Source: Lachnoclostridium sp. UBA739
GTDB taxonomy: Bacteria; Bacillota_A; Clostridia; Lachnospirales; Lachnospiraceae
Assembly (NCBI GenBank): GCA_002297865.1
Contig: DBKX01000286.1
Coordinates: forward strand, 10,235-24,932
Length of the DNA stretch: 14,698 nt
Direction: 5' to 3'
Shown in pieces: positions 1-7,912 of this stretch. Numbering within the stretch: the first letter of the stretch is position 1; every line of letters starts with the position of its first letter. Below the pieces are notes generated by a model. That model did not search any database. It worked only from the letters and a program-made list of their open reading frames with translations, and was not told the DNA's origin. The position numbers were made by a program, and so were the translations under genes.

Positions 1-58
1 CAACCACGTGTTGGACCTTGTCCTTCACTGACATAATCTCTGATAAATTAATTAACAT
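1..58 (-). CDS. yceD: YceD/DUF177 family protein, N-terminal fragment (cut by window edge)
   Basis: Only the first 19 codons lie in the window; they read MLINLSEIMSVKDKVQHVV. The ATG at 56-58 (read on minus) follows an AGGAG ribosome binding site at 66-70 with 7-nt spacing. The M-L-I-N-L-S start resembles DUF177/YceD proteins of Clostridia, which usually sit directly before rpmF (ribosomal protein L32) and are thought to act in 23S rRNA or L32-related biogenesis. In Bacillus the equivalent gene, ylbN, lies near ylbM, and a ylbM/tmcAL gene is present in this window, so the context fits. The gene is separated from ackA by a terminator and has its own promoter. The family call rests on a short N-terminus plus context; rpmF beyond the left edge would be expected but cannot be seen. 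Confidence 0.6.
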   Translation of the reverse strand, partial: MLINLSEIMSVKDKVQHVV

Positions 59-119
59 AAATTATCTCCTAATCCTGTATTATCCACGGATTAAACTAGG
101 ATTTTTCCACACTTTCTTA

Positions 120-148
120 TTTATACCACAACTCATAGCAAATGTCAA
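120..148 (-). promoter_or_regulatory. Sigma-A promoter for yceD
   Basis: On the minus strand, TTGACA (143-148) is followed after exactly 17 bases by TATAAA (120-125). TGG immediately before the -10 gives an extended -10 (TGn). It lies between the ackA terminator and the yceD start, leaving a leader of about 55 nt. Confidence 0.75.
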
Positions 149-170
149 CAAAAATTGTGCTTCACATTTG

Positions 171-208
171 CAAAAACTACACGCCAGACAGATATCGCCT
201 GGCGTGTA
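171..208 (-). terminator. Rho-independent terminator of pta-ackA
   Basis: A perfect 10-bp inverted repeat, TACACGCCAG (178-187) with CTGGCGTGTA (199-208), encloses an 11-nt loop. Read on the minus strand it is followed by GTTTTTG (171-177). It lies 26 nt past the ackA stop codon. Confidence 0.85.
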
Positions 209-233
209 AATAATTAGTATTTTCTAAGTTCAA

Positions 234-1421
234 CTAGATTAACGCTACTGTTTCACGAGCAATTGCTAATTCTTCATTCGTTGGAACTACGAATACTTTT
301 ACTTTGCCTTCTTTGGAGATAAGTTTCTCTTCCCCACGTACTTTGTTCGCTTCTAGATCTGCTTCGATACCTAAATATCCTAAGTAAGACATAACTTTTT
401 CACGAACAACATGGTCATTTTCACCTACACCTGCTGTAAATGCAATTGCGTCTACTCCATTCATAGCTGCCACATAGCCGCCAACTACTTTTGCAACATT
501 GTAAGCAAATACATCAACTGCATTTTTTGCTTTTTCGTTACCAGCATTGGAAGCGTCATCTAAGTCTCTAAAGTCACTGGATAGATTACCAGACATACCA
601 TAAACACCAGATTCTTTATTTAAAACATTCATTACTTCTGAAATTGTTTTATTTTCTTTGTTTGCAATGAATTCAACGATGGCTGGATCAATGCTGCCAG
701 ATCTTGTACCCATTGGTACACCTTCTAAAGGAGTTAATCCCATGCTTGTATCAACAGATTCACCGTTTAATACAGCTGAGATACTAGAACCGTTACCTAA
801 ATGGCAAACGATTACTTTAGAATTATTTTTATCTAAACCAGCAAGTTCGATAAGTCTCTTAGAAACAAAGCTATGGCTTGTTCCGTGGAAACCGTATCTT
901 CTTACTTTGTAATCTTCATAATATCTGTCAGGTACAGCATATGTGTAAGCTTTTTTAGGCATTGTCTGATGGAAAGCAGTATCGAATACAGCTACCATAG
1001 GAACCCCTGGTAAAGCTTCCTGGCATGCAGAAATACCAATTAAGTTAGCAGGATTGTGTAATGGAGCTAAATCATTACAGTCTTTGATTGCTTCAATTAC
1101 TTCTTTAGTAATTACTACAGATTTTGCAAATTTTTCACCACCATGAACTACTCTATGTCCAACAGCACCGATTTCTTTTAAGTCTTTAATTACACCTGTT
1201 TTTGGATCAGCAAGTGCATCTAATACGATTTTAATCGCATCTGTATGATCCTTCATTGTAGAATCAATTGTATATTTTTCACCGTTTGCTGGTTTGAATG
1301 TAAAACGGCCATCTATACCGATTCTTTCGCAAAGACCTGACGCTAAAGCTTTTTCGCTGTCAGAGTCGATTAACTGATACTTTAAAGAAGAACTACCACA
1401 ATTTATTACTAAAACATCCAT
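234..1421 (-). CDS. ackA: Acetate kinase
   Basis: Acetate kinase transfers phosphate between acetyl phosphate and ADP, yielding acetate and ATP. With Pta it makes up the fermentative substrate-level ATP pathway in the cytosol. The 395-residue length is typical of the family. Visible ASKHA-fold signatures include N7 in the N-terminal NCGSSSLKY motif, R90 in VGHRVVHGG, the catalytic D147 in VFDTAFHQ, H179 in YGFHGTSH, the phosphate-binding HLGNGSS loop (from H207), R240 in MGTRSG and the late GENDHVVRE segment. These correspond within one residue to the known catalytic N7, R91, D148, H180 and R241 of the Methanosarcina enzyme. ATG start with GTGAGG upstream. It lies 21 nt downstream of the pta stop, indicating a pta-ackA operon that ends at the terminator at 171-208. 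Confidence 0.97.
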   Translation of the reverse strand: MDVLVINCGSSSLKYQLIDSDSEKALASGLCERIGIDGRFTFKPANGEKYTIDSTMKDHTDAIKIVLDALADPKTGVIKDLKEIGAVGHRVVHGGEKFAKSVVITKEVIEAIKDCNDLAPLHNPANLIGISACQEALPGVPMVAVFDTAFHQTMPKKAYTYAVPDRYYEDYKVRRYGFHGTSHSFVSKRLIELAGLDKNNSKVIVCHLGNGSSISAVLNGESVDTSMGLTPLEGVPMGTRSGSIDPAIVEFIANKENKTISEVMNVLNKESGVYGMSGNLSSDFRDLDDASNAGNEKAKNAVDVFAYNVAKVVGGYVAAMNGVDAIAFTAGVGENDHVVREKVMSYLGYLGIEADLEANKVRGEEKLISKEGKVKVFVVPTNEELAIARETVALI

Positions 1422-1442
1422 TTTACTTAAACCTCACTATAA

Positions 1443-2444
1443 TTAATTTGCTTGTGCCTGAACTGCTGTAATTGCAACAACACCTACGATATCATCAGCA
1501 GAGCATCCTCTGGATAAATCGTTAACTGGTTTTGCAATACCTTGAGTTAAAGGACCATAAGCTTCTGCTTTTGCCAAACGTTGTACTAATTTGTATCCAT
1601 TATTACCTGCATCTAAGTCTGGGAAGATAAGAACATTAGCATGTCCAGCAATATCACTGCCTGGTGCTTTAAAAGAACCGATGCTTGGGACGATCGCAGC
1701 ATCTACCTGGTATTCTCCATCGATTGGAATTTCTGGGTATAATTCATTGGCAATTTTTGTAGCTTCTACTACTTTGTCAACATCAGCATGTTTTGCACTA
1801 CCCTTTGTAGAATGAGAAATCATAGCAACTTTAGGATTTTCCTGAACTAATAATTCAAAACTGTGAGCACTTGTTGCTGCAATATGAGCTAACTCTTCTG
1901 AAGTAGGATTCTGGTTAAGTCCAGAGTCACCAAATACGAAGATACCATTTGCACCATATTCACAGTCAGGTACAACCATAACAAAGATAGCGGAAACTAA
2001 TTTTGTTCCTGGTCTTGTTTTTAAAATCTGTAAAGAAGGTCTTAATACATCTGCTGTAGCGTGGCAAGCACCTGCTACCATACCATCTGCATCACCTGCT
2101 TTAACCATAGTAACACCAAAATATAAGAAATCTTTCGTTAATAACTCTCTTGCCTGATCGGGAGTCATACCTTTGCTTTTTCTGCATTCACATAAAATAG
2201 CAACATATTCTTCAAGCTTATCGCAATTATCTGGATCAACAAAATTAGCTCCTGTTAAATCGTATCCGTATGATTCTGCTTTCTGAACAACTTTATCTCT
2301 ATTTCCAAGTAATACCAAATCAGCAATATCTTCTTCCATAATCGTTACTGCTGCCTGGATTGTTCTAACATCATTTGTTTCTGGTAAAACAATTGTCTTT
2401 TTGTCTTTTTTCGCTCTGGCTTTAATTACATCTATAAATGACAC
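1443..2444 (-). CDS. pta: Phosphate acetyltransferase
   Basis: Pta converts acetyl-CoA and phosphate to acetyl phosphate and CoA, supplying acetate kinase. I place the start at the GTG at 2442-2444, giving the 333-residue product (V/M)SFIDVIKARAKKDKKTIVL. An AAAGGAG site lies 8 nt upstream, and Pta proteins of this class begin with exactly this stretch. An in-frame ATG 87 nt upstream would add 29 unrelated residues. Family segments include LPETNDVRT near residue 20, the HSTKGSAKHADVDKV substrate-loop region, DGEYQVDAAIVPSIGS, and the C-terminal IFPDLDAGNNGYKLVQRL to GPLTQGIAKPVNDLSRG. The length matches the short, stand-alone Pta class, without the N-terminal DRTGG domain of the long enterobacterial form. 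First gene of the pta-ackA operon. Confidence 0.96.
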   Translation of the reverse strand: MSFIDVIKARAKKDKKTIVLPETNDVRTIQAAVTIMEEDIADLVLLGNRDKVVQKAESYGYDLTGANFVDPDNCDKLEEYVAILCECRKSKGMTPDQARELLTKDFLYFGVTMVKAGDADGMVAGACHATADVLRPSLQILKTRPGTKLVSAIFVMVVPDCEYGANGIFVFGDSGLNQNPTSEELAHIAATSAHSFELLVQENPKVAMISHSTKGSAKHADVDKVVEATKIANELYPEIPIDGEYQVDAAIVPSIGSFKAPGSDIAGHANVLIFPDLDAGNNGYKLVQRLAKAEAYGPLTQGIAKPVNDLSRGCSADDIVGVVAITAVQAQAN

Positions 2445-2553
2445 GATAAAGACTCCTTTCTCAACTTGTAATCTCGTTTTTTTATTCATTGCGATGGAAA
2501 GTAAATACATTCTTTCCCCATAACTTTTCATGCATGGTCGCGTTCCGTCGTTT

Positions 2554-2582
2554 ATTATATACCAACAAATTAAGTTTCACAA
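2554..2582 (-). promoter_or_regulatory. Sigma-A promoter for pta-ackA
   Basis: On the minus strand a perfect TATAAT (2554-2559) lies 17 bases downstream of TTGTGA (2577-2582, 4/6 to TTGACA). Transcription would begin near 2546, giving a leader of about 100 nt before the GTG. I see no clear riboswitch fold in that leader. Confidence 0.6.
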
Positions 2583-2715
2583 GCCCAATCCATCTTAATT
2601 TTCGTACTAAATTCAGTACAATTCATTTGTTAAAAACTTCTCATACTTTCAATCGATTTATTCAAAGATGCAAGAAATTTTTGCATAATTATTCATTTTT
2701 GATGAATTTTTACTA

Positions 2716-3582
2716 TTATCTTTTTTCCCCAAAGAAAAAGATTGCAAGACAGCCCGGACCAGTGTGAGAAGCGATAACAGGTTCCAAAGCTTCCAGCATG
2801 ATGTCTTTCGGATTCAGTTCCATCATTTTTTCTTTCATATATAACGCGTCTTCTTCACAATCTGCATGCGCAATACCAAAAACCTGATTTTCTGGTTCTT
2901 TCACAGATTCCTTCATCTGATGAAACAATTCATCCAACGCTTTCTTTCTTCCTCTTGCTTTACCATATACCTTAAGATGACCTTCATTATCCATATTCAT
3001 TACTGGCTTAATGCTAAGAGCAGAACCAAACACTGCTGCAACAGTTGAGATTCTTCCACCTCGTTTTAAAAAGAACAAATCATCTACAGTAAACCAATGA
3101 CACATGTTAAGCTTGTTCTCTTCTAACCATGCTGCCGTCTCTTCCATGGTTTTTCCTTCGTTTCTAAGCTTACATGCATAGTAAACCAATAACCCTTCCC
3201 CAAGAGTAGCACCTAATGTATCTACACAACGTATCTTGGAATCTTGATATGTTTCTTGCAAGTCAGAAGCAGCTAGCGATACAGACTGAAACGATCCACT
3301 AAGACCTGATGAAAAACCAATGTAGAGAATGTCTTTCTTCTCTTTCATCAGTTCACCCATGTAAGCTGTTGCTTTCTCTACATTAACTAATGATGTTCTA
3401 ATATGTGCTTTACTATTCAATTTTTCATAAAAATAAGTTAAATCATTTTTCTGCCCTGGAATATAGGAAGAAAACTCTTCATCCTCAATATAATATGACA
3501 AAGACAAAATATGAAGATTATTCTCTTCGATGAAAGCCTGTGGCAGATTTGCTGAACTATCTGTAACAATTTCAAATAACAT
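2716..3582 (-). CDS. DegV family protein (fatty-acid-binding, FakB-like)
   Basis: DegV/FakB proteins bind a long-chain fatty acid; in many Firmicutes FakB presents it to the kinase FakA. The 288-residue length is typical. Visible DegV features are the N-terminal VTDSSANLP, the T63-S64 pair in the RTSLVNVE loop (counterpart of the TSQPS head-group motif, here divergent), GFSSGLSGSFQS at about 89-100, DTLGATLGEGLLVYYA at about 121-136, FLKRGGRIS at 171-179 and SIKPVM at 190-195. ATG start, with AGGGGG 7-8 nt upstream. Monocistronic by position: it has its own promoter and sits divergent to tmcAL. No fakA is in the window, so the bound lipid and its kinase partner are not shown. The family call is strong; the physiological role is inferred. 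Confidence 0.9.
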   Translation of the reverse strand: MLFEIVTDSSANLPQAFIEENNLHILSLSYYIEDEEFSSYIPGQKNDLTYFYEKLNSKAHIRTSLVNVEKATAYMGELMKEKKDILYIGFSSGLSGSFQSVSLAASDLQETYQDSKIRCVDTLGATLGEGLLVYYACKLRNEGKTMEETAAWLEENKLNMCHWFTVDDLFFLKRGGRISTVAAVFGSALSIKPVMNMDNEGHLKVYGKARGRKKALDELFHQMKESVKEPENQVFGIAHADCEEDALYMKEKMMELNPKDIMLEALEPVIASHTGPGCLAIFFFGEKR

Positions 3583-3625
3583 AAGTTTTCCCCCTGTGTA
3601 TGTTTATATTAGTGTCATTATGCAA

Positions 3626-3654
3626 ATTATAAGTTATTCTAATAGCCATTTCAA
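3626..3654 (-). promoter_or_regulatory. Sigma-A promoter for the degV gene
   Basis: On minus, TTGAAA (3649-3654), a 17-base spacer and a perfect TATAAT (3626-3631). The predicted transcription start is about 35 nt before the ATG. Confidence 0.75.
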
Positions 3655-3723
3655 CCCATATTTATAAGATTATTCTACATCATTTCAATTTACAATATAC
3701 ATTTTCCATAAAATCAGTAAAAC

Positions 3724-3752
3724 TTGCACCTATTTATCAAACTGGATATAAT
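3724..3752 (+). promoter_or_regulatory. Sigma-A promoter for tmcAL
   Basis: TTGCAC (3724-3729), 17-base spacer, perfect TATAAT (3747-3752). The predicted start near 3759 gives a leader of about 25 nt ahead of the GGAGG site. Divergent from the degV promoter about 70 bp away. Confidence 0.75.
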
Positions 3753-3783
3753 ACAATATATCTATTTCATTGGAGGTTTATGT

Positions 3784-5046
3784 ATGACGAATCAAAAGAC
3801 CGTGGGAATTGTTGCAGAATACAACCCCTTTCACAACGGACATCTCTATCAGCTTAGAGAAGCCAAACGCCTTTCAGGTGCTGATTTTGCAGTTGCGATT
3901 ATGAGCGGTTCCTTTGTACAGCGTGGCACTCCTGCATTTCTTGACAAAATGAATCGCACAAAAATGGCTCTGGAAAGCGGAATTGACCTTGTAATCGAAC
4001 TTCCTGTTCGTTATGCAACTGCCAGTGCTGAATATTTCTCTACGGGTGCTATTGCTTTATTAGAAAACCTTGGAATCATTGATTCTTTATGTTTTGGAAG
4101 TGAATGTGGGGACACAAAATCGATGAAAATTATTGCAGAATATATACAAAAAGACTGTGATGATTTTAACAAATCAATCTCCAAACATGTAAGAAACGGA
4201 CTTTCTTTCCCTGTTGCAAGGGAAAAAGCATTGCATGAACATTGTAACTCTATCCCCGAAAATACTGTTCGTGATATTATTTCTTCACCAAATAATATAT
4301 TAGGTATTGAATATTTAAAAGCTCTTTCCTATTTTAATAGCAATATAGCACCATTTACAGTGAAACGAAAGCAGACAGGCTATCATGATCTTTCCCTAGA
4401 TATGGCTTCCGATGAAGATTACTCCATACATTCTGCTACAGCAATTCGCTCTTCATTGGAAAACCAAGCTGCTTTAGAATCAATCCGTTCCAGTGTACCT
4501 GACAATGTTTATCAGTTGCTTGAAGGTGCTAAAACATATCCCGTTACCAGTAATCTTCTCTCTGATATGCTTTATTATGCTATCGCTACAAGCACCGTTG
4601 AAGAATTATCCTCCATTCAGGACATTACCCCTGATTTGGCACGTACCATCAAAAACAGCTTGTCTGAATATGAAGATTTCGAACAGTTTATTTTTGTACT
4701 AAAATCAAAACAATTTACTTATACAAGAATTAGCCGCTGCCTACTTCATATCCTCTTGGGTATAAAAAATTACAACATAAAAGGATTGACTTCAACAGAA
4801 ATTGCACCTTATGCTAGAGTTCTAGGATTTCGTCGTCCTGCTTCTGTTTTGCTAAAAGAAGCCAAGTACAAAAGCAAAATTCCTATTATAACAAAAATGG
4901 CCGATGCCGAAAACTTCCTCAATCTTTACGCTTACCAGATGTTATCGGAAGATATCTTCGCCACCAGCCTGTATAACCGCCTGGTATATCAGTCCTTTGG
5001 TTTGAAAGGCAAACATGATATCCAAACTTCACCAATTATTCTATAA
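3784..5046 (+). CDS. tmcAL: tRNA(Met) cytidine acetate ligase (TmcAL/YlbM)
   Basis: TmcAL uses ATP and free acetate to form acetyl-adenylate and makes N4-acetylcytidine at the wobble position of elongator tRNA-Met. The start is the ATG at 3784, 7 nt after GGAGG (3772-3776). An earlier in-frame start at 3724 lies inside the promoter and is rejected. The product is 420 residues, near the usual family length. The N-terminal nucleotidyltransferase domain shows GIVAEYNPFHNGH (residues 8-20) with the HIGH-type HNGH at 17-20, MSGSFVQRG at about 40-48, and CFGSECGD at about 103-110. The C-terminal helical part carries a late LGFRRPASVLLKEAK-type segment. Its last 11 bases overlap the 3' end of the convergent pepF. 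Its substrate, acetate, is the product of the pta-ackA operon nearby. Confidence 0.9.
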   Translation: MTNQKTVGIVAEYNPFHNGHLYQLREAKRLSGADFAVAIMSGSFVQRGTPAFLDKMNRTKMALESGIDLVIELPVRYATASAEYFSTGAIALLENLGIIDSLCFGSECGDTKSMKIIAEYIQKDCDDFNKSISKHVRNGLSFPVAREKALHEHCNSIPENTVRDIISSPNNILGIEYLKALSYFNSNIAPFTVKRKQTGYHDLSLDMASDEDYSIHSATAIRSSLENQAALESIRSSVPDNVYQLLEGAKTYPVTSNLLSDMLYYAIATSTVEELSSIQDITPDLARTIKNSLSEYEDFEQFIFVLKSKQFTYTRISRCLLHILLGIKNYNIKGLTSTEIAPYARVLGFRRPASVLLKEAKYKSKIPIITKMADAENFLNLYAYQMLSEDIFATSLYNRLVYQSFGLKGKHDIQTSPIIL

Positions 5047-6838
5047 GTTCTTCTAATTGATCTACTAAATCAGCAAATACTTTTAAAGCCTGTTCCACAG
5101 GTTCTTTGGAACTCATGTCCACTCCTGCCCCTTTTAGTAGATCGATTGGATCTTTACTGCTTCCACCACATAGGAAATTATGAATATACTCTTCCACTGC
5201 ACTCTCGCCTTTTTCTAAAATGCGTTTCGATAAGGCAATTGCTGCAGAGTATCCTGTAGCGTACTGATATACATAAAAATTACGATAAAAATGAGGAATT
5301 CTTGCCCATTCCATAGCAATATCTTCGTCAATTACAACGTTATCTCCGTAATACTTTTTGTTTAAATCATAATACAATGCTGATAATGTTTCTGCCGTCA
5401 GCCCTTGACCTTCCTCTTCCATTTGATGGGTTAACATTTCAAATTCTGCAAACATTGTCTGGCGATATAGAGTACCACGGAACTGCTCCAAATGATAATT
5501 TATCAAGTAAGCCTTTTCTTTTTTATCCTTTGCATTTGCAATCAAGTGAGCCATTAACAACGCTTCATTACAAGTAGATGCAACTTCTGCAACGAAAATA
5601 CGATAACCTGCATAGGTGATTGGCTGATTTTTATCCGAATAATAACTATGAATTGCATGGCCCATCTCGTGTGCTAAGGTGAAGGTATTTTTTAGATTAT
5701 TTTGAAAATTCAAAAGCACAAACGGATGTGTTCCATAGGCTCCCCAGGAGTAAGCACCACTTCTTTTCCCTTCGTTTTCGTAAATATCAATCCAGCCATT
5801 ATCAAATCCCTCTTGCAAGATGGAAAGGTATTCTTCACCCAAAGGTTTTAATCCTTCTTTTACAATCTGCTTCGCCTCATCAAATGAGACTTCCATTTTA
5901 AAGTCTGATACAATTGGTGCAAAAATGTCATACATATGCAGTTCATCCACTTTAAGTGCTTTCTTTCGAATCTCCATGTATTTATACATAGCAGGAAGGT
6001 TTTCATGCACCGCCTCGATTAAATTCTTATAAACTTCAACTGGGATGCGGCTTCCATTCAGGGCACTTTCCAAAGATGAATCGAATTTACGTGCTCTCGC
6101 ATAAAAAATATCCTTCTTTACATTGGTGCTATATAGGCTTGCAAGCGTATTTTTTAATTTTTTATAGGAAGAATAGAGACCTTTAAAGGCTTCTTCTCTT
6201 ACTCTCCTGTCTGGACTTTCTAGCAATTTAATATAACGGCCATGTGTGATTTCTATTTCTTCTCCATCCTCATCTTTAATGATAGGGAATTTAATATCTG
6301 CATTATTTAACATAGAAAATGTATTATCCGGACCATCAGCAATTTCTGCAGTTTGCGCAAGCAACTCTTCCATTTCAGAAGATAATGTATGTGGCTTATC
6401 TTTCATAATTTCTTCAATCATACGCTGATACTGTAACAATTCTATCTTTTCTTCATAAAATGAACGGATTTTTTCCTCTGGAATTGTTAATATCTCTGGT
6501 GTTGCAAAAGATAATGCACTATTGACAGTCATCATTACATTTGTTGCTTTATCCGCAAGGTCCTGATACGTTCCATTCGTTGTATCCTCATGGAACTTCT
6601 GGTTTGCATAGACATACACACGTTCCACGAGTCCATCAACCTTATCACTTAACGACAGAAAAGAGTATAGACTTTCAGCGGAATCTCCTAATTTTCCTTG
6701 ATACTGTTTTAATTCATCGACTAAGGTATGAATGACTTCGACTTCCTGTTGCCACTTATCATCATTCTCATATAAATCTTCAATTTTCCACTTAAATTGT
6801 GGTTCTACTTCATTTCTCTTTTTCAATTTGTTAGCCAT
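5036..6838 (-). CDS. pepF: Oligoendopeptidase F (M3 family)
   Basis: A cytosolic zinc metallopeptidase that cuts short peptides. The 600-residue product has the M3B layout: an N-terminal helical cap of about 200 residues, then the catalytic domain. The zinc motif is H390-E391-M-G-H394 in FTLAHEMGHAIHS. E418 in FVAEVASTCNE lies at the expected distance for the third zinc ligand. A later HFYRNFYVYQYATGYS segment matches the family's substrate-binding Tyr/His region. ATG start with AAAGGTGG about 8 nt upstream. The 3' end overlaps tmcAL tail-to-tail by 11 bp, and the 5' end is divergent from the ylbJ-like gene. There is no signal peptide. Its peptide substrates cannot be told from sequence. Confidence 0.95.
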   Translation of the reverse strand: MANKLKKRNEVEPQFKWKIEDLYENDDKWQQEVEVIHTLVDELKQYQGKLGDSAESLYSFLSLSDKVDGLVERVYVYANQKFHEDTTNGTYQDLADKATNVMMTVNSALSFATPEILTIPEEKIRSFYEEKIELLQYQRMIEEIMKDKPHTLSSEMEELLAQTAEIADGPDNTFSMLNNADIKFPIIKDEDGEEIEITHGRYIKLLESPDRRVREEAFKGLYSSYKKLKNTLASLYSTNVKKDIFYARARKFDSSLESALNGSRIPVEVYKNLIEAVHENLPAMYKYMEIRKKALKVDELHMYDIFAPIVSDFKMEVSFDEAKQIVKEGLKPLGEEYLSILQEGFDNGWIDIYENEGKRSGAYSWGAYGTHPFVLLNFQNNLKNTFTLAHEMGHAIHSYYSDKNQPITYAGYRIFVAEVASTCNEALLMAHLIANAKDKKEKAYLINYHLEQFRGTLYRQTMFAEFEMLTHQMEEEGQGLTAETLSALYYDLNKKYYGDNVVIDEDIAMEWARIPHFYRNFYVYQYATGYSAAIALSKRILEKGESAVEEYIHNFLCGGSSKDPIDLLKGAGVDMSSKEPVEQALKVFADLVDQLEELIE

Positions 6839-6890
6839 TTATTTACCACCTTTCTTGTTCACACTATGTAGTTTTCCCCTAGAGTTTTAG

Positions 6891-6919
6891 TTATACCCTC
6901 TTACTATAAATCATAAAAT
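6891..6919 (+). promoter_or_regulatory. Candidate sporulation sigma-E promoter for the ylbJ-like gene
   Basis: CATAAAAT (6912-6919) fits the sigma-E -10 pattern CATAnnnT. TTATACC (6891-6897), with the ATA core of the sigma-E -35, lies 14 bases upstream. A start near 6926 would give a leader of about 33 nt. No good sigma-A pair is visible on plus in this gap. Bacillus ylbJ is known as a sigma-E gene, which fits. Confidence 0.4.
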
Positions 6920-6931
6920 ATATGTAAGCAA
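6903..6931 (-). promoter_or_regulatory. Possible sigma-A promoter for pepF
   Basis: On minus, TTGCTT (6926-6931), 17-base spacer, TATAGT (6903-6908). The -10 is 5/6 to consensus but the -35 only 3/6, so this is a tentative call. It would leave a leader of about 55 nt. Confidence 0.35.
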
Positions 6932-6958
6932 TAGTTTTTATAGAAAGCAGGAAAACAA

Positions 6959-7912
6959 TTGAAAAAATTTTTAATCTCTTTTTCTACTATTTCCTTTTTA
7001 CTTTTACTACTAGTTTTCCCAACTATCTCGTTAAAAGGTGCAAAAACCGGTTTAATGCTTTGGTTCCAGACAGTACTGCCAACCTTATTGCCATTTATGA
7101 TTGTGTCGAATCTGATTATGCAGCTTAATGTGACAGATTGTCTGACCTCTTTTTTTTATCCTACTCTTGGCAGGCTGCTCGGTCTATCCAAACCTGGCTG
7201 CTATCCTTTTCTCATTGGAATGCTTTCAGGCTATCCAGTTGGTGCAAAGGCTTGTGCAGACCTTATTGCATCTGGTCAAATTAGTAAAGATGAAGGTCAG
7301 TATCTGCTATGTTTCTGCAATAATGCAAGTCCTATGTTTATCATCAGTTTTGTTGCAATGCAATGCCTTAATATAAAACACAAACCATTTATCATTCTCG
7401 GAATCGTATATGGCAGTGCTCTGCTAACCGGGATTGTTTACCGGATTTTACATAGAAAAGCTTTACAAGCAGTAAAATTAACCAATTCAAAACTTACTGT
7501 TGTACCTTATTCTTCCAAACCTGCACGAGTTCCTGCTTTTGACATATTAGATCAAACTATTTTAAATGCATTTACAATCTTAGTAAAAGTTGGTGGATAT
7601 ATCATACTCTTTTCCATCCTTGCAGAAATTGTATTGCATATTACGTTCATCCCCGAAACCTTTCGCTACTTTCTGATTGGTTTTTTAGAAATCACAACAG
7701 GTTCTGCTGCTATCAGTTTTGCACAGTTTTCTTTTACAAAAAAAATAATCCTGACCAATGCTCTCACTGCATTCGGCGGACTTTCAAGCCACGCACAAAC
7801 TTACAGTGTTATCATTCACTCAGGACTATCTATAAAAAATTATTTTCTATTCAAATGTATCAACGCTGGTATTGCTGGATTATGCACCTTATTATTCGTC
7901 AGCGTCATCTAG
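6959..7912 (+). CDS. ylbJ: YlbJ-like membrane protein (nucleoside-recognition/Gate domain)
   Basis: A polytopic membrane protein of 317 residues related to sporulation protein YlbJ and the Gate-domain transporter group. The start is TTG at 6959, with AGGA (6949-6952) 6 nt upstream; no in-frame ATG has a comparable site. Residues 1-25 form a first hydrophobic helix, and several more follow. Family-like segments are WFQTVLPTLLPFMI (about 35-48), GMLSGYPVGAKACADLI, and CFCNNASPMFIISFVAM; the GYPVGAK and N-(A/T)SP motifs are characteristic. It is shorter than Bacillus YlbJ (about 400 residues). In Bacillus the gene is needed for cortex formation and spore heat resistance; the transported substrate is not established. 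The last 21 bases overlap the end of the convergent coiled-coil gene. Confidence 0.75.
   Translation: MKKFLISFSTISFLLLLLVFPTISLKGAKTGLMLWFQTVLPTLLPFMIVSNLIMQLNVTDCLTSFFYPTLGRLLGLSKPGCYPFLIGMLSGYPVGAKACADLIASGQISKDEGQYLLCFCNNASPMFIISFVAMQCLNIKHKPFIILGIVYGSALLTGIVYRILHRKALQAVKLTNSKLTVVPYSSKPARVPAFDILDQTILNAFTILVKVGGYIILFSILAEIVLHITFIPETFRYFLIGFLEITTGSAAISFAQFSFTKKIILTNALTAFGGLSSHAQTYSVIIHSGLSIKNYFLFKCINAGIAGLCTLLFVSVI

Noticed and set aside
2445..2531. Upstream ATG that would extend pta by 29 residues
   Set aside because: The extension does not look like Pta, while the GTG at 2442-2444 has an ideal AGGAG site and begins with the conserved SFIDVIKARA stretch.
2445..2546. Riboswitch in the pta leader
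   Set aside because: The leader is about 100 nt, but I could not find a recognised aptamer core or a terminator/antiterminator pair.
2604..2619. GTACT/AGTAC hairpin upstream of the pta promoter
   Set aside because: Five base pairs only, with no T run; likely chance.
2668..2686. Small hairpin ATGCAA/TTGCAT as a terminator for the degV gene
   Set aside because: Only six AT-rich base pairs and no T run after it on the minus strand; too weak to call.
5033..5059. CAATTA/TAATTG pairing at the tmcAL-pepF junction as a bidirectional terminator
   Set aside because: Six AT base pairs with a 15-nt loop and no T tract; not a credible terminator.
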